Assembly: GCF_024181285.1 (NCBI RefSeq)
Contig: NZ_CP051201.1
Location: forward strand, 248,001-312,000
Length of the DNA stretch: 64,000 nucleotides
Direction: 5' to 3'
DNA from: Treponema sp. OMZ 790
GTDB taxonomy: Bacteria > Spirochaetota > Spirochaetia > Treponematales > Treponemataceae
The notes beneath the pieces are model-generated. The model was not told where the DNA came from and did no database searches. It saw nothing but the letters and a program-made list of their open reading frames with translations. Both the position numbers and the translations under genes were made by a program. Positions 6,914 to 15,428 of the stretch are shown here, piece after piece; within the stretch, counting starts at the first letter, position 1, and every line of letters begins with the position of its first letter.

Positions 6914-8650
6914 TCAAAAGCGCCATTCGTTTGCTTTAGAATACAACTTTTGCAGCTTGCAGTACTTTCCGCCTTTAGCCATAAGCTCTTTGTCGCTTCC
7001 GCGTTCTATTATGTTTCCGTCTTCGACAACCAAGACTTCATCGACATTTTTAATGGAACTTAAACGGTGTGCAATCATGATTACCGTTTTGTTTTTCATC
7101 AAATTGGAAAAAGCTTGCTGAATTTCGTATTCGTTTTCGGGATCGGCGGCGGCGGATGCTTCGTCCAAGATAATGATGTCGGCATTTTTCAAAATTGCGC
7201 GGGCGATTGCAACTCTCTGTATTTCTCCGCCGGACAAATGCACTCCTTTTGAGCCGATAAGCGTATGTTCGCGTTTTTCAAACTTCGCTAAAATATCCTC
7301 GCAGCGGGCAAGACGGAGGGCGTTCATCACTTGTTCATCGCTTGCGTTTTTGTTGCCCATTTTCACGTTTTCAAAAATACTCATCTTAAAGAGCTTGGAC
7401 GCTTGGAACACAAAGGCAATATTTTTCATCAAAGCGTTTTTTGAATACGAAGCGATGTTCTTTCCGCCGATTAAAATTTCTCCCTCATTGATTTTATAAA
7501 AGCCTGAAATAAGTTTTGCGATTGTAGACTTTCCTCCGCCTGAGGAGCCGACAAGGGCGTAGGTTTTATTCGGTTCAAGTGTAAAGCTCACGTTTTTTAA
7601 AATCTTTTCTTCATTGTAGCCGAACGACACGTTTTTAAATTCAATGCCGAAGTGCTCAAACCTTTCTTCCGTGCCGTGCGTGATATTGTCTTTTTCCATT
7701 TCGGTAAAAAGATTTTCCAATTTGTCTACAACGCTTTTTGCCTGAAAGTTGTACATGCCGACATACATAACGCGCATAAAAGCTCCGAAAAGTACACCTG
7801 CAAAGCAAACATAAAACACAATCTTTGCAATGATGATATTTCCATCCGCTCCCTTATTCATATAATAAATTGCGGCAGGGATTGTAAAAGTAGTAAATAA
7901 ATTGAACAGCACTTGAAACATAACATAGGGTCTTCGGCAGCTGAGCGTATACTTATATGCCAAGTCGGAGTAGTCGGTGATGGCAGTGTAAAAAGCTTTA
8001 AAAGATTCTACCGTGCTTTTAAAAATTTTTACTACCTGCATACCGCGCACGTACTCCACTGCTTCGCCGTTCATTTTTTCCAAAGCAGCCTGATATTTTT
8101 GCATAAAATGTTTATCTCCCATCATAAACATCATCTGCACTGCGCCGGTAATCGCAATAAGTAAAAGCAAAAGACCAAGCTTTACATCCACCAGAAAAAT
8201 GATGACAAACATTAAAATCGGGGTAACAATAGCTGCAACATTGTCGGGAATAAGGTGGGCGACAATCATGTGAGTTTCTTGTGCATTGTCGTCAATGATT
8301 TTTCTGATTTTTCCGGAGTTGTTTACATCAAAAAAAGCGAAGGAAGCAGTCATCAAGTGTTTGATTGCTTCTTTACGCAAATTCGATTCGAGCCGAAATC
8401 CCAGCACGTGAGAAGCCCACAAGGAAGCAAAATACACAACGGAGTAGCCGAGCATCAGTGCAACAATGACAGTTGCATAAAATGAGCCGTCCGTGACGCT
8501 TTTTGTTACCAAAAGCGCATGCAAAAACTTCCATAGATACCAAAATGCTCCCATTTGGCAAGCAACGCCCAAAGCGGAGCAAACAATGGAAATATACACA
8601 CAGTGCATTTTTTCGGGTGTATATTTCAACAATCTTTTGTATGTGTCCAT
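6914..8650 (-). CDS. ABC half-transporter (exporter-fold permease-ATPase), partner 2
   Basis: The protein has 578 residues: membrane domain in about residues 15-300, then Walker A GSSGGGKST, signature LSGGEIQRVAIARAI, Walker B IIILDEASAAAD and H-loop IAHRL. The last D-loop positions differ from partner 1 (SAAAD versus SASLD), as often seen in asymmetric heterodimers. A TTGACT-TATAAT promoter lies just upstream (8680-8707), then GGAG and the ATG. The promoter region shares 25 of 28 bp with that of the tetR gene at 12404-13048, pointing to common control. The substrate is unknown; a YbtP/Q-like metal-chelate role is a possibility from context. Confidence 0.85.
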   Translation of the reverse strand: MDTYKRLLKYTPEKMHCVYISIVCSALGVACQMGAFWYLWKFLHALLVTKSVTDGSFYATVIVALMLGYSVVYFASLWASHVLGFRLESNLRKEAIKHLMTASFAFFDVNNSGKIRKIIDDNAQETHMIVAHLIPDNVAAIVTPILMFVIIFLVDVKLGLLLLLIAITGAVQMMFMMGDKHFMQKYQAALEKMNGEAVEYVRGMQVVKIFKSTVESFKAFYTAITDYSDLAYKYTLSCRRPYVMFQVLFNLFTTFTIPAAIYYMNKGADGNIIIAKIVFYVCFAGVLFGAFMRVMYVGMYNFQAKSVVDKLENLFTEMEKDNITHGTEERFEHFGIEFKNVSFGYNEEKILKNVSFTLEPNKTYALVGSSGGGKSTIAKLISGFYKINEGEILIGGKNIASYSKNALMKNIAFVFQASKLFKMSIFENVKMGNKNASDEQVMNALRLARCEDILAKFEKREHTLIGSKGVHLSGGEIQRVAIARAILKNADIIILDEASAAADPENEYEIQQAFSNLMKNKTVIMIAHRLSSIKNVDEVLVVEDGNIIERGSDKELMAKGGKYCKLQKLYSKANEWRF

Positions 8651-8669
8651 AACAGTCTCCTATTTTTAG

Positions 8670-8723
8670 TAACACTGTTATTATACTCGAAATAAAAAAA
8701 TAGTCAAGTATGGGTAACTTTTT
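8670..8723 (-). promoter_or_regulatory. Promoter of ABC partner 2 with palindromes
   Basis: On the minus strand TTGACT (8707-8702) and TATAAT (8685-8680) are 16 bp apart. A perfect palindrome TAACA-C-TGTTA (8670-8680) abuts the -10 box. The -35 side (8696-8723) matches the tetR promoter (13132-13159) at 25 of 28 positions. Confidence 0.6.
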
Positions 8724-8751
8724 AATTCAAAGATTTTCTGATATTTTGCAA

Positions 8752-10317
8752 TTACTTAATCGAGTGTTCTTTTAAATAATTAAAAATTTCTTCGGCTTTT
8801 TCTTTTGTAAATTCGGAGTGTGAAATTACCTCGCCTTTTTCCATCAAGATTATTTCGTCTGCAACAAGGCTTAAAAATTCAAAGTCGTGGCTGATAATTA
8901 AAATGAGTGTTTCGGGTGAGCGTATAGAGTTAATTAGTTTTGCGGTTTCTTTCATGTGAAAGTAATCCATACCCGAAGTCGGTTCATCCATTATAATGAT
9001 GCGTGAGTCTGAACTGACGGCAGCTCCGATTGAAACTCTTTGTTTTTGTCCTCCCGATAAACTTAAGGGATGCTTATCTTTTAGCTCCGTTAAATTCATA
9101 GCTTTTAAAATTGTTTCAATGCTTGGAGTGCCGTTTTCCGTATTTTCGGTTTTGGGGCTTTGTTCCTGTTTGATCTTTTTATTTTTTCCTAAAGCTATTT
9201 CATCTTCAACGCTTTCGGTAAAAAGCTGATAGCCGACATCCTGCAATACCATGTACGAGAGTCTGAGCCGTTGTTTTGCCGTTATCTTTTTTTCATTCAG
9301 TAAAACGGAATCTTTTTTTGCCTTGAGTAAACCTGTAAGACATTGAGCAAAAGTGCTTTTCCCTTGTCCGTTTTTTCCGGTAAGAGCTATCACCTTGCCG
9401 AATCCCATTTTTAAATTTTGCACACGGAGAAAATCATCTTTTTCTTTTTTAAAACGGTAGCATAAATTTTCTACAGTCATAAAATTTTCGGATTTTATCT
9501 GAGCGTAATTCGAATCTTCCAAACCATTAAAAACATTTTTGTCCATCGTTATGGGACGAAGTAATAGCTCTTTCCTATTTTCTTCCGAAAGAGAAATAAA
9601 TTCTTGTTGGGAAAATTCTTTTTCAACCTTTCCGTCCTTTATTAAAAAAGCCCTATCTATAAGGTCTTTTAAAAAATGCAGACGGTGTTCGCTTATGATT
9701 AAAGTTTTCCCCGATTTTTTTAAAAGAGTAAGAACTTCAGTCATTTTTTCTATATAGTATAAATCCAAATTGGAAGTCGGCTCATCCAAAACAATAATAT
9801 CCGTATCGGCCGCAAGAGCGGAAGCTATAGCAATCATCTGCTTTTCTCCGCCTGAGAGATTAAAAATATTTCGATCAAGAAGATGTTTGATATTTAAAAA
9901 TTCCGAAATAAAGGTCAGCCTTTCATGCATATGTTTAAAAGGGGTTCCCATATTTTCAAGGAAGAAAAGAATTTCGGAAGTTGTATCCAAATTAAAAAAT
10001 TGAGATTTCGGATTTTGAAAAACAGTAGAAGCTTTTTTTGAAATCTCGTAAATAGGTTTTCCCTGTATCGGTTCTCCTGAAACTTCAATAAAGCCTAAAA
10101 GTTTTCCTTCATAATAGTTTGGAATTAAACCGTTTATTGTACGCAGCACACTGGTTTTTCCGCAGCCTGAAATTCCGGTGAGCAAGATGCATTCTCCTTT
10201 TTTTACCGAAATTGAAATATCGTTTAAGGCGGATAAGTTTTTTGTGTTTTGCTGATTTGTGTTTTCTGAAGATCGATAATTAAAACAAATGTTTTGAAGA
10301 TTTACTGCCGTTTTCAT
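8752..10317 (-). CDS. ECF transporter ATPase, two ATPase domains fused (EcfA1-EcfA2)
   Basis: The protein has 521 residues with no membrane segment. The N-terminal ATPase has Walker A GISGCGKTS, signature LSGGEKQM and Walker B VLDEPTSNLD. The C-terminal ATPase has GKNGQGKST, LSGGQKQRVSIGAAV and IMDEPTSGMD. In ECF importers two such ATPases drive a T component and a substrate-binding S component; here they are one chain. The start overlaps the ecfT stop (TAATG), so the two are translationally coupled. The gene sits downstream of ecfT and the S component in one minus-strand run. Confidence 0.9.
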   Translation of the reverse strand: MKTAVNLQNICFNYRSSENTNQQNTKNLSALNDISISVKKGECILLTGISGCGKTSVLRTINGLIPNYYEGKLLGFIEVSGEPIQGKPIYEISKKASTVFQNPKSQFFNLDTTSEILFFLENMGTPFKHMHERLTFISEFLNIKHLLDRNIFNLSGGEKQMIAIASALAADTDIIVLDEPTSNLDLYYIEKMTEVLTLLKKSGKTLIISEHRLHFLKDLIDRAFLIKDGKVEKEFSQQEFISLSEENRKELLLRPITMDKNVFNGLEDSNYAQIKSENFMTVENLCYRFKKEKDDFLRVQNLKMGFGKVIALTGKNGQGKSTFAQCLTGLLKAKKDSVLLNEKKITAKQRLRLSYMVLQDVGYQLFTESVEDEIALGKNKKIKQEQSPKTENTENGTPSIETILKAMNLTELKDKHPLSLSGGQKQRVSIGAAVSSDSRIIIMDEPTSGMDYFHMKETAKLINSIRSPETLILIISHDFEFLSLVADEIILMEKGEVISHSEFTKEKAEEIFNYLKEHSIK

Positions 10318-11021
10318 TATGCATGCATCCTTGTTATGGCTGCAGCGATAAACACTGCGATGATATAGATAAAAATAGAAACATCGGCTGCCGTAAAACG
10401 GGAAGTTTTATAGCGCACTTTTTTTGAAGGAGCATCTACACCCTTTGTGTGTCCTGCAGCAGCAAGTTCATCGCCGATTCTTGAAGCGGATGAAAGAAGG
10501 GGAACCATCACATATTCAAGCGTTAAAAAAGGTTTACCGATTACGTTTGCCGCATTAAGTCCGATGCCCCGCATCTTCATTGCATTTTTAATATTTCCGT
10601 ATTCTTCTTTTAATGTAGGAAAAAAACGGAACATAACTGCCACGGTTATCACGATCGAGTAAGGCAGTTTTAATTTTTCGAGGGCATTCATTAAAAGCCC
10701 TACAGGGGTTGATGCGATTAGATAATTTCCCGCGACAATAGGCATCATAAAACGGCGAACCATAAAACCGACCGGCAATACGACGGTTGTAACTCCCGGT
10801 AAGTTTTTCGGTAAATAAGTGAGTGCTGCAAGAAATAAAAAAACTGCCATCAATTTTATTGCAGACTTAACTTGTCTGTTCATCAAGAATAAAAAGGCCA
10901 AAAGGGCAGCGCTTAAAATCTCTACATATATAGGAACAAGAATTGTTATGGAAGCTCCCATTGCCAAAACCAAAAATATTTTTGTCCGCGGATCAAGAAC
11001 CAAGAATGCGTCTTTGTTCAT
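10317..11021 (-). CDS. ecfT: ECF transporter T component (EcfT)
   Basis: The protein has 234 residues from the ATG at 11021, which has AGGGGAG upstream; a TTG three bases earlier is less likely. Five or so hydrophobic helices (FLVLAMGASITILVPIYVE, IKLMAVFLFLAALTYLP) surround the cytoplasmic coupling region with MKMRGIGLN and SRIGDELAAAGHTKGVDAP. These are the two coupling helices of EcfT that contact the ATPases. It links the S component (11141-11722) to the fused ATPase. Family assignment is firm; the ligand depends on the S component. Confidence 0.88.
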   Translation of the reverse strand: MNKDAFLVLDPRTKIFLVLAMGASITILVPIYVEILSAALLAFLFLMNRQVKSAIKLMAVFLFLAALTYLPKNLPGVTTVVLPVGFMVRRFMMPIVAGNYLIASTPVGLLMNALEKLKLPYSIVITVAVMFRFFPTLKEEYGNIKNAMKMRGIGLNAANVIGKPFLTLEYVMVPLLSSASRIGDELAAAGHTKGVDAPSKKVRYKTSRFTAADVSIFIYIIAVFIAAAITRMHA

Positions 11022-11076
11022 CAAAATCTCCCCTAGGTTAATTCTTAATTAGGAATTAGGTTAATTTGTAATTAGT

Positions 11077-11117
11077 AATGCGTAATTAGGAATTGGGTTA
11101 ATTCTTAATTACGCATT
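11077..11117. repeat. Long inverted repeat between ecfT and the S-component gene
   Basis: AATGCGTAATTA (11077-11088) pairs with TAATTACGCATT (11106-11117), with GAATT/AATTC inside. The surrounding 11041-11140 is made of variants of the AATTAGGAATT and TTAATTCTTAATTA words. It could act as an RNA processing or attenuation site inside the operon, or be a small inserted repeat. Confidence 0.6.
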
Positions 11118-11140
11118 CATAATTCCTAATTCCCAATTAT

Positions 11141-11722
11141 CTACACCAAGCCTGCTTTTTCAAAGTGTTTCTTTAAAACTTTTTTGCCTAAAAGTCCGCC
11201 GAGGATTCCTCCTGCAAAAGCAGTAACATAGAGTATGGGCATAATCCACCACGGGAGACTTGTTAATTCTCTTGCATATTCGGTGCTCATCATTTTTTCG
11301 GTGAGGGCAAAGTATTGATCTTTTAAAAGGAATATTTGCCAAAACGCACCGCATAGCCACAGCGACATTATAGAATATCCTATGATGCTTCCCTTTGCTG
11401 TGTTATAGCCGAGTACCTTTCTTACGATTTCTGCAAGGACTGCAACGATTAAACTGTGGATTGCAACTACAGGTGTGTGTCCCATAAGAGTCATAAGACA
11501 GCCGGGAATTGCTGCAAATATAAAAAGTCCTAAAGGTTTTTGCACCTTTGCAAGCAAAAACATTACTGCAATTCCTAAAATTAAGCTTACTGTAAAAGGG
11601 AAAGCTAAATAGGTTATAACCAAAAAACCTAAGGGCATACCGATTACAAAAAGTCCGACAAAATAAATAACGGAGAAAATACCGATATTTATAAGATCCT
11701 TTAAAGCCAACTTGTTGTTCAT
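11141..11722 (-). CDS. MptD/Trep_Strep-family ECF transporter S component
   Basis: The protein has 193 residues from the ATG at 11722, chosen because AAGGAGG lies six bases upstream; an upstream start at 11785 lacks this. It has about five or six hydrophobic helices (INIGIFSVIYFVGLFVIGMP, LGFLVITYLAFPFTVSLILG, IMPILYVTAFAGGILGGLLG). It resembles the integral membrane family first named for Treponema and Streptococcus (Trep_Strep, TIGR02185), taken as ECF S components. It would bind the substrate while EcfT and the fused ATPase power uptake. The substrate is not known. Confidence 0.8.
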   Translation of the reverse strand: MNNKLALKDLINIGIFSVIYFVGLFVIGMPLGFLVITYLAFPFTVSLILGIAVMFLLAKVQKPLGLFIFAAIPGCLMTLMGHTPVVAIHSLIVAVLAEIVRKVLGYNTAKGSIIGYSIMSLWLCGAFWQIFLLKDQYFALTEKMMSTEYARELTSLPWWIMPILYVTAFAGGILGGLLGKKVLKKHFEKAGLV

Positions 11723-11780
11723 AAACAACCTCCTTAAAAATTGTCCGCAGGTTTTATCAAAAACCGAGGAATAATTTTTA

Positions 11781-12389
11781 CGCACTTTCGTAATGCAATG
11801 AGAAAGTGCATATAATAATATGATGTTTTGCGCTTTTGTGCAAAACTCAAGTTGAAGCTGAAGACGCTATTTGTGTCTGAAGCTTCAACGTCCCTCCAAA
11901 AAAATTAAATGAGCAATTCCTCAGAATTGCGAATATAATTTTTACGCACTTTTGTAATGCAATGAGAAAGTGCATATAATAATATGACGTTTTGCGCTTT
12001 TGCGCAAAACTCAAGTTGAAGCTGAAGACGCTATTTGTGTCTGAAGCTTCAACGCCCCTCCAAAAAAATTAAATGAGCAATTCCTCAGAATTGCGAATAT
12101 AATTTTTACGCACTTTTGTAATGCAATGAGAAAGTGCATATAATAATATGACGTTTTGCGCTTTTGCGCAAAACTCAAGTTGAAGCTGAAGACGCTATTT
12201 GTGTCTGAAGCTTCAACACCCCTCCAAAAAAATTAAATGAGCAATTCCTCAGAATTGCGAATATAATTTTTACGCACTTTCGTAATGCAATGAGAAAGTG
12301 TATATAATAATATGACGTTTTGCGCTTTTGCGCAAAACTCAAGTTGAAGCTGAAGACGCTATTTGTGTCTGAAGCTTCAACGCCCCTCC
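11781..12389. repeat. 164-bp tandem repeat array, 3.7 copies, hairpin-rich
   Basis: Units start at 11781, 11945, 12109 and 12273, exactly 164 bp apart; the last is about 115 bp long. Copies differ at only a few bases. Each holds several hairpins: GCACTTTC/GAAAGTGC, GTTTTGCGC-TTTT-GCGCAAAAC, GTTGAAGCT...AGCTTCAAC and GCAATTC/GAATTGC. The 16-bp word CCTCCTTAAAAATTGT occurs on both sides (11729-11744 and 12385-12400), and the first copy contains the S-component Shine-Dalgarno site. The array occupies the untranslated space between tetR and the ECF operon, both minus strand. No protein-coding gene is seen in it. Confidence 0.95.
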
Positions 12390-12403
12390 TTAAAAATTGT
12401 GAA

Positions 12404-13048
12404 TTATGAATTAACTTGTTCCATCCAATAATATTTCCATCCGGCACAGTGGTATGTATTAAAATCCATGGCATAATCTATAGCTTCTTTTTTTGTTAAA
12501 TCATGATAGAATATTTCTTTTAAATTCTCGAAGTGTGATGAAGCCATGACATGAATAAAAAATTTTACTCTTTTGGTAATTTTTACTCCGTCATATTCCA
12601 GCCAGCGTATAGTTTCTTTTTCCATTACTTTGACGGCTTCATCAAACATGTATTCATAAGAACTTCCTCTTGCACAGCACACGAGAAGTTTCATCTCATC
12701 CCGGTTTTCAAAAAAGAAGTCGATCATGTATAAAAAACGCTTGCGCGATACTTCAATGATTACCGATAAATCACTTGTCTTCATATTATATTCAATCTCT
12801 GAAGGGGGAGGATTATGCGTTAAGGATTTCATCATTGCTTCAAATACGTTTTGGATAAGAGCTTTGAAAATTCCGTTTTTATTTTTAAATAGGTTATAAA
12901 TTGCCCCTGTTGTAAGACCTGCTCTATTGGCAATAGATCTGACACTGGCTCCCATAAAGCCTTTTTCAAAGAATTCTTCTTTCGCCGCGATTAGGATTTT
13001 TGCTCCCGTATTTAGCTCTTCTTTATTTGTTAAAAATTTTTCTTTCAT
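12404..13048 (-). CDS. TetR/AcrR-family transcriptional regulator
   Basis: The protein has 214 residues. The N-terminal helix-turn-helix reads ILIAAKEEFFEKGFMGASVR, SIANRAGLTTGAIYNLFKNK, a textbook TetR DNA-binding domain. The remainder is helical and should bind a ligand and dimerise. It is the most upstream gene of the minus-strand transport island and shares promoter sequence with ABC partner 2. It probably represses the ABC/ECF genes and itself until a substrate or metal signal arrives; this is inference from position and the shared sites. Confidence 0.9.
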   Translation of the reverse strand: MKEKFLTNKEELNTGAKILIAAKEEFFEKGFMGASVRSIANRAGLTTGAIYNLFKNKNGIFKALIQNVFEAMMKSLTHNPPPSEIEYNMKTSDLSVIIEVSRKRFLYMIDFFFENRDEMKLLVCCARGSSYEYMFDEAVKVMEKETIRWLEYDGVKITKRVKFFIHVMASSHFENLKEIFYHDLTKKEAIDYAMDFNTYHCAGWKYYWMEQVNS

Positions 13049-13090
13049 AAATTACCGAATATATAACAGCGTATCTCATCATTTAAAAGT

Positions 13091-13159
13091 GACGGTACTG
13101 TCGCTACATTGACAATATTATACGAAAAATTAAAAATAGTCAACTATCGATAACTTTTT
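13091..13159 (-). promoter_or_regulatory. tetR promoter and candidate operator
   Basis: On the minus strand TTGACT (13143-13138) and TATAAT (13122-13117) are 15 bp apart. GACGGTACTGTC (13091-13102), a near-palindrome matching its own complement at 10 of 12 bases, lies downstream of the -10 box. The stretch 13132-13159 matches 8696-8723 at 25 of 28 bases. Confidence 0.5.
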
Positions 13160-13274
13160 TCAATAAATTTTATAAAAATATAAGTTTTTTCTATGAGAGT
13201 ATCCTTCTTGCTTAATTCTTTTATTTTGTGTAAAATTACATAAGTATATAGTTACGTAAAATAAGGAGAAATTT

Positions 13275-13706
13275 ATGAGTCTTACAAAAGATATAGAAAG
13301 TTTGATTCCTCATCGAAAGCCTTTTTTGTTTGTGGATGAGGTTATCTCTGCCGATGAAAAGGGAAGTGTGAGCGAGCATATTTTTACTCAAGAAGAATTC
13401 TTTTTTAAGGGACACTTTCCCGAATATCCTGTAGTGCCCGGGGTCATCCTCGTAGAAACAATGGCTCAGGCCGGAGGAGCAGCCTTGAGTTTTCAAAAGA
13501 TTTTTGAAGAAGGCTCTTTATTCTTTTTGGCCACAGTCGATAAGGTTAAATTCCGTTCTCAGGTTAATCCGGGCGATAAAGTTAGAATGGAAGTTACAAA
13601 CTTACGCGTATCGCCCCGAATGATTAAGCAGGCGGGCAAGGCCTATGTAGGCGATACCCTTGCCGCCGAAGCCGAGTGGATGTGCCTTGTCGGCAAAGAA
13701 GCTTAA
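13275..13706 (+). CDS. fabZ: 3-hydroxyacyl-ACP dehydratase FabZ
   Basis: The protein has 143 residues, normal for FabZ. The opening LIPHRKPFLFVDEV and the catalytic block FKGHFPEYPVVPGVILVETM are diagnostic. The His of GHFP and the Glu of LVETMAQ form the dehydratase site. It removes water from 3-hydroxyacyl-ACP in fatty acid elongation, in the cytoplasm as a hexamer. A good AAGGAG site precedes the ATG. It is followed by murE, whose own promoter seems to begin after the fabZ stop, so the two envelope genes may be only partly co-transcribed. Confidence 0.95.
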   Translation: MSLTKDIESLIPHRKPFLFVDEVISADEKGSVSEHIFTQEEFFFKGHFPEYPVVPGVILVETMAQAGGAALSFQKIFEEGSLFFLATVDKVKFRSQVNPGDKVRMEVTNLRVSPRMIKQAGKAYVGDTLAAEAEWMCLVGKEA

Positions 13707-13719
13707 TCAAGAATATTAC

Positions 13720-13748
13720 TTGATAAATTTTACCTTATTAATTATACT
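13720..13748 (+). promoter_or_regulatory. murE promoter, likely leaderless
   Basis: TTGATA (13720-13725) and TATACT (13743-13748) are 17 bp apart. The murE ATG is seven bases after the -10 box, where transcription itself should start. There is no Shine-Dalgarno sequence. Confidence 0.6.
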
Positions 13749-13755
13749 TTTCGAT

Positions 13756-15420
13756 ATGGAATACGTAAAATCGATTGCAGAGTGCATCAAAGCTGTTGAA
13801 GTTATAAATTGTTTTGGAAACGATAAGTCTCTTATAAATTCTATGGAATATGATTCCCGTAAGGTTCAGCCTTGCGGCGTTGATGATAAAACGGATCTTA
13901 AAAAAGGTGCTGCCTTTTTTGCTCTTCCGGGTATTCATACTGACGGAAAAAAATTTATAAATTCTGCAATCGAAAACGGAGCCGTTTGTGTTTTTTATGA
14001 GGGGGATTTAAAAGCTGCCGATGCTGCAGATAAAACGGATGCTGCAACCATAGAGAAGGCCAAGGATGTTTGCTTTGTTCAGGTGGATGATGTGCGCAAG
14101 ACCATGTCCAAGGTCTCTGCCTTTCTTTATGATGAACCTTCAAAAGCACTGGGTGTAATCGGTGTTACCGGAACCGAGGGCAAGAGCAGCACGGTTTCTT
14201 TTATCTTTCAGCTTTTAAACCTTTGCGGGAAAAAAGCCGGCTTTTTCTCTACAGTCGAATACTCCATAGACGGAAAGGTAATTCCTAATCCTGAACACCA
14301 GACAACGCCTGAATCGAACATTGTCCAGCAGCGTCTTGCCCAAATGAGAGATGCAGGATGTAGTTTTGCTGTGGTAGAGTCTTCCTCACACGGCCTTTCT
14401 CCTAGGACGGCCCGTCTTGAAGATGTGATCTTTGATGCAGGTGTTTTTATGAACGTAACTCAGGAGCACTTGGAATTCCACGGAACCATCGAACAGTACC
14501 GCTATGACAAGGCCAATCTTTTTAGAGCCTTGGATAAAAATAAGGGTAAGGGTATGCCGATATTCGGGGTAGTAAACTATGAAGACATGTCAGCTCCTTA
14601 TTTTATGGAAGCAACTCAAAAAAATGTATATCCTTTCAGCACCGAGATTAAAGACCTAAAAAAGATTGAAGAGTATGAAGGTCTTTTTGCAAAGGATATT
14701 GAAGAGTCATCAAACGGAATTAAATTTACCCTTTGCGATTTTTCTTCTAAAAAAGAATACAGGAGCGAGCTAAAACTTGCAGGCATCTTTAACGTAAAAA
14801 ATATTTTGGCTTCGGTCTTGGCCGTTCAAAAAATTACGGGACTCGATATCGAAGCCATAATCGAAAAACTTTCTCTTGTAAAACCCGTAAAGGGCAGGAT
14901 GATGCTCATAGATGAGGGTCAGGATTTTGAAGTACTCATAGACTATGCTCACACCCCTTCTTCTTTTATGACGATTTTTCCTTCGATAAAGAGTCGTATA
15001 GAAAAATCCGGCGGAAAGGTAATAAGCCTTTTCGGTTCCGGCGGAGAGCGTGACATAAAGAAAAGACCGGAGCAGGGCAGGATAGCGGCCCTTTATTCCG
15101 ACATCGTAATCCTTGCAGATGAAGACCCTCGCGGAGAAGACTCCGTTGAGCTTTTGGAGATGATAGCAGCAGGCTGTCCCGAAAAAAAACGAAACGAAGA
15201 GCTCTTTATAATCCCCGACCGCCCCTCAGCCATCAAAAAAGCCTTCAGCCTTGCAGGTAAAAACGATGCAGTTCTCCTTTTAGGGAAAGGACATGAAAAC
15301 TCCATCATCTTTAAAGATAGAACCATGCCCTACGATGAAGAAACAACGGCAAGAGAATTGTTAAAAGAGATGCTGAGGAAAAAAACTAATCCTTGTACAA
15401 AAGTGCAATCTTTGCTATAA
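13756..15420 (+). CDS. murE: UDP-N-acetylmuramoyl-tripeptide synthetase MurE
   Basis: The protein has 554 residues from the ATG at 13756; longer frames would run into the promoter and fabZ. The Mur-ligase P-loop is GVTGTEGKSSTVSFI. The TTPES and ESSSHGLSPRTA substrate motifs follow, then the carbamylated-lysine region ending YDKANLF and the C-terminal domain with FGSGGERDIKKRPEQG. The enzyme adds the diamino acid at position 3 of the peptidoglycan stem. The selectivity motif is DEDPRGED, not the DNPR typical of meso-diaminopimelate enzymes, so a different diamino acid is plausible. The residue itself cannot be named from this sequence. Confidence 0.93.
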   Translation: MEYVKSIAECIKAVEVINCFGNDKSLINSMEYDSRKVQPCGVDDKTDLKKGAAFFALPGIHTDGKKFINSAIENGAVCVFYEGDLKAADAADKTDAATIEKAKDVCFVQVDDVRKTMSKVSAFLYDEPSKALGVIGVTGTEGKSSTVSFIFQLLNLCGKKAGFFSTVEYSIDGKVIPNPEHQTTPESNIVQQRLAQMRDAGCSFAVVESSSHGLSPRTARLEDVIFDAGVFMNVTQEHLEFHGTIEQYRYDKANLFRALDKNKGKGMPIFGVVNYEDMSAPYFMEATQKNVYPFSTEIKDLKKIEEYEGLFAKDIEESSNGIKFTLCDFSSKKEYRSELKLAGIFNVKNILASVLAVQKITGLDIEAIIEKLSLVKPVKGRMMLIDEGQDFEVLIDYAHTPSSFMTIFPSIKSRIEKSGGKVISLFGSGGERDIKKRPEQGRIAALYSDIVILADEDPRGEDSVELLEMIAAGCPEKKRNEELFIIPDRPSAIKKAFSLAGKNDAVLLLGKGHENSIIFKDRTMPYDEETTARELLKEMLRKKTNPCTKVQSLL

Positions 15421-15421
15421 T
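15393..15421 (+). promoter_or_regulatory. hslO promoter inside the 3' end of murE, likely leaderless
   Basis: TTGTAC (15393-15398) and TATAAT (15416-15421) are 17 bp apart. The hslO ATG (15429) is seven bases after the -10 box and has no ribosome-binding sequence. The same geometry is seen at murE. Confidence 0.65.
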
Positions 15422-15428
15422 CCGGCCT

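Noticed and set aside
11781..12389. CRISPR array
   Set aside because: Units are 164 bp and contiguous with no unique spacers, and no cas genes are near.
12175..12474. A 99-codon minus-strand frame crossing the end of the tandem array
   Set aside because: It runs from repeat DNA into the 3' end of tetR in another frame, has no ribosome site and no domain; it is a by-product of the repeats.
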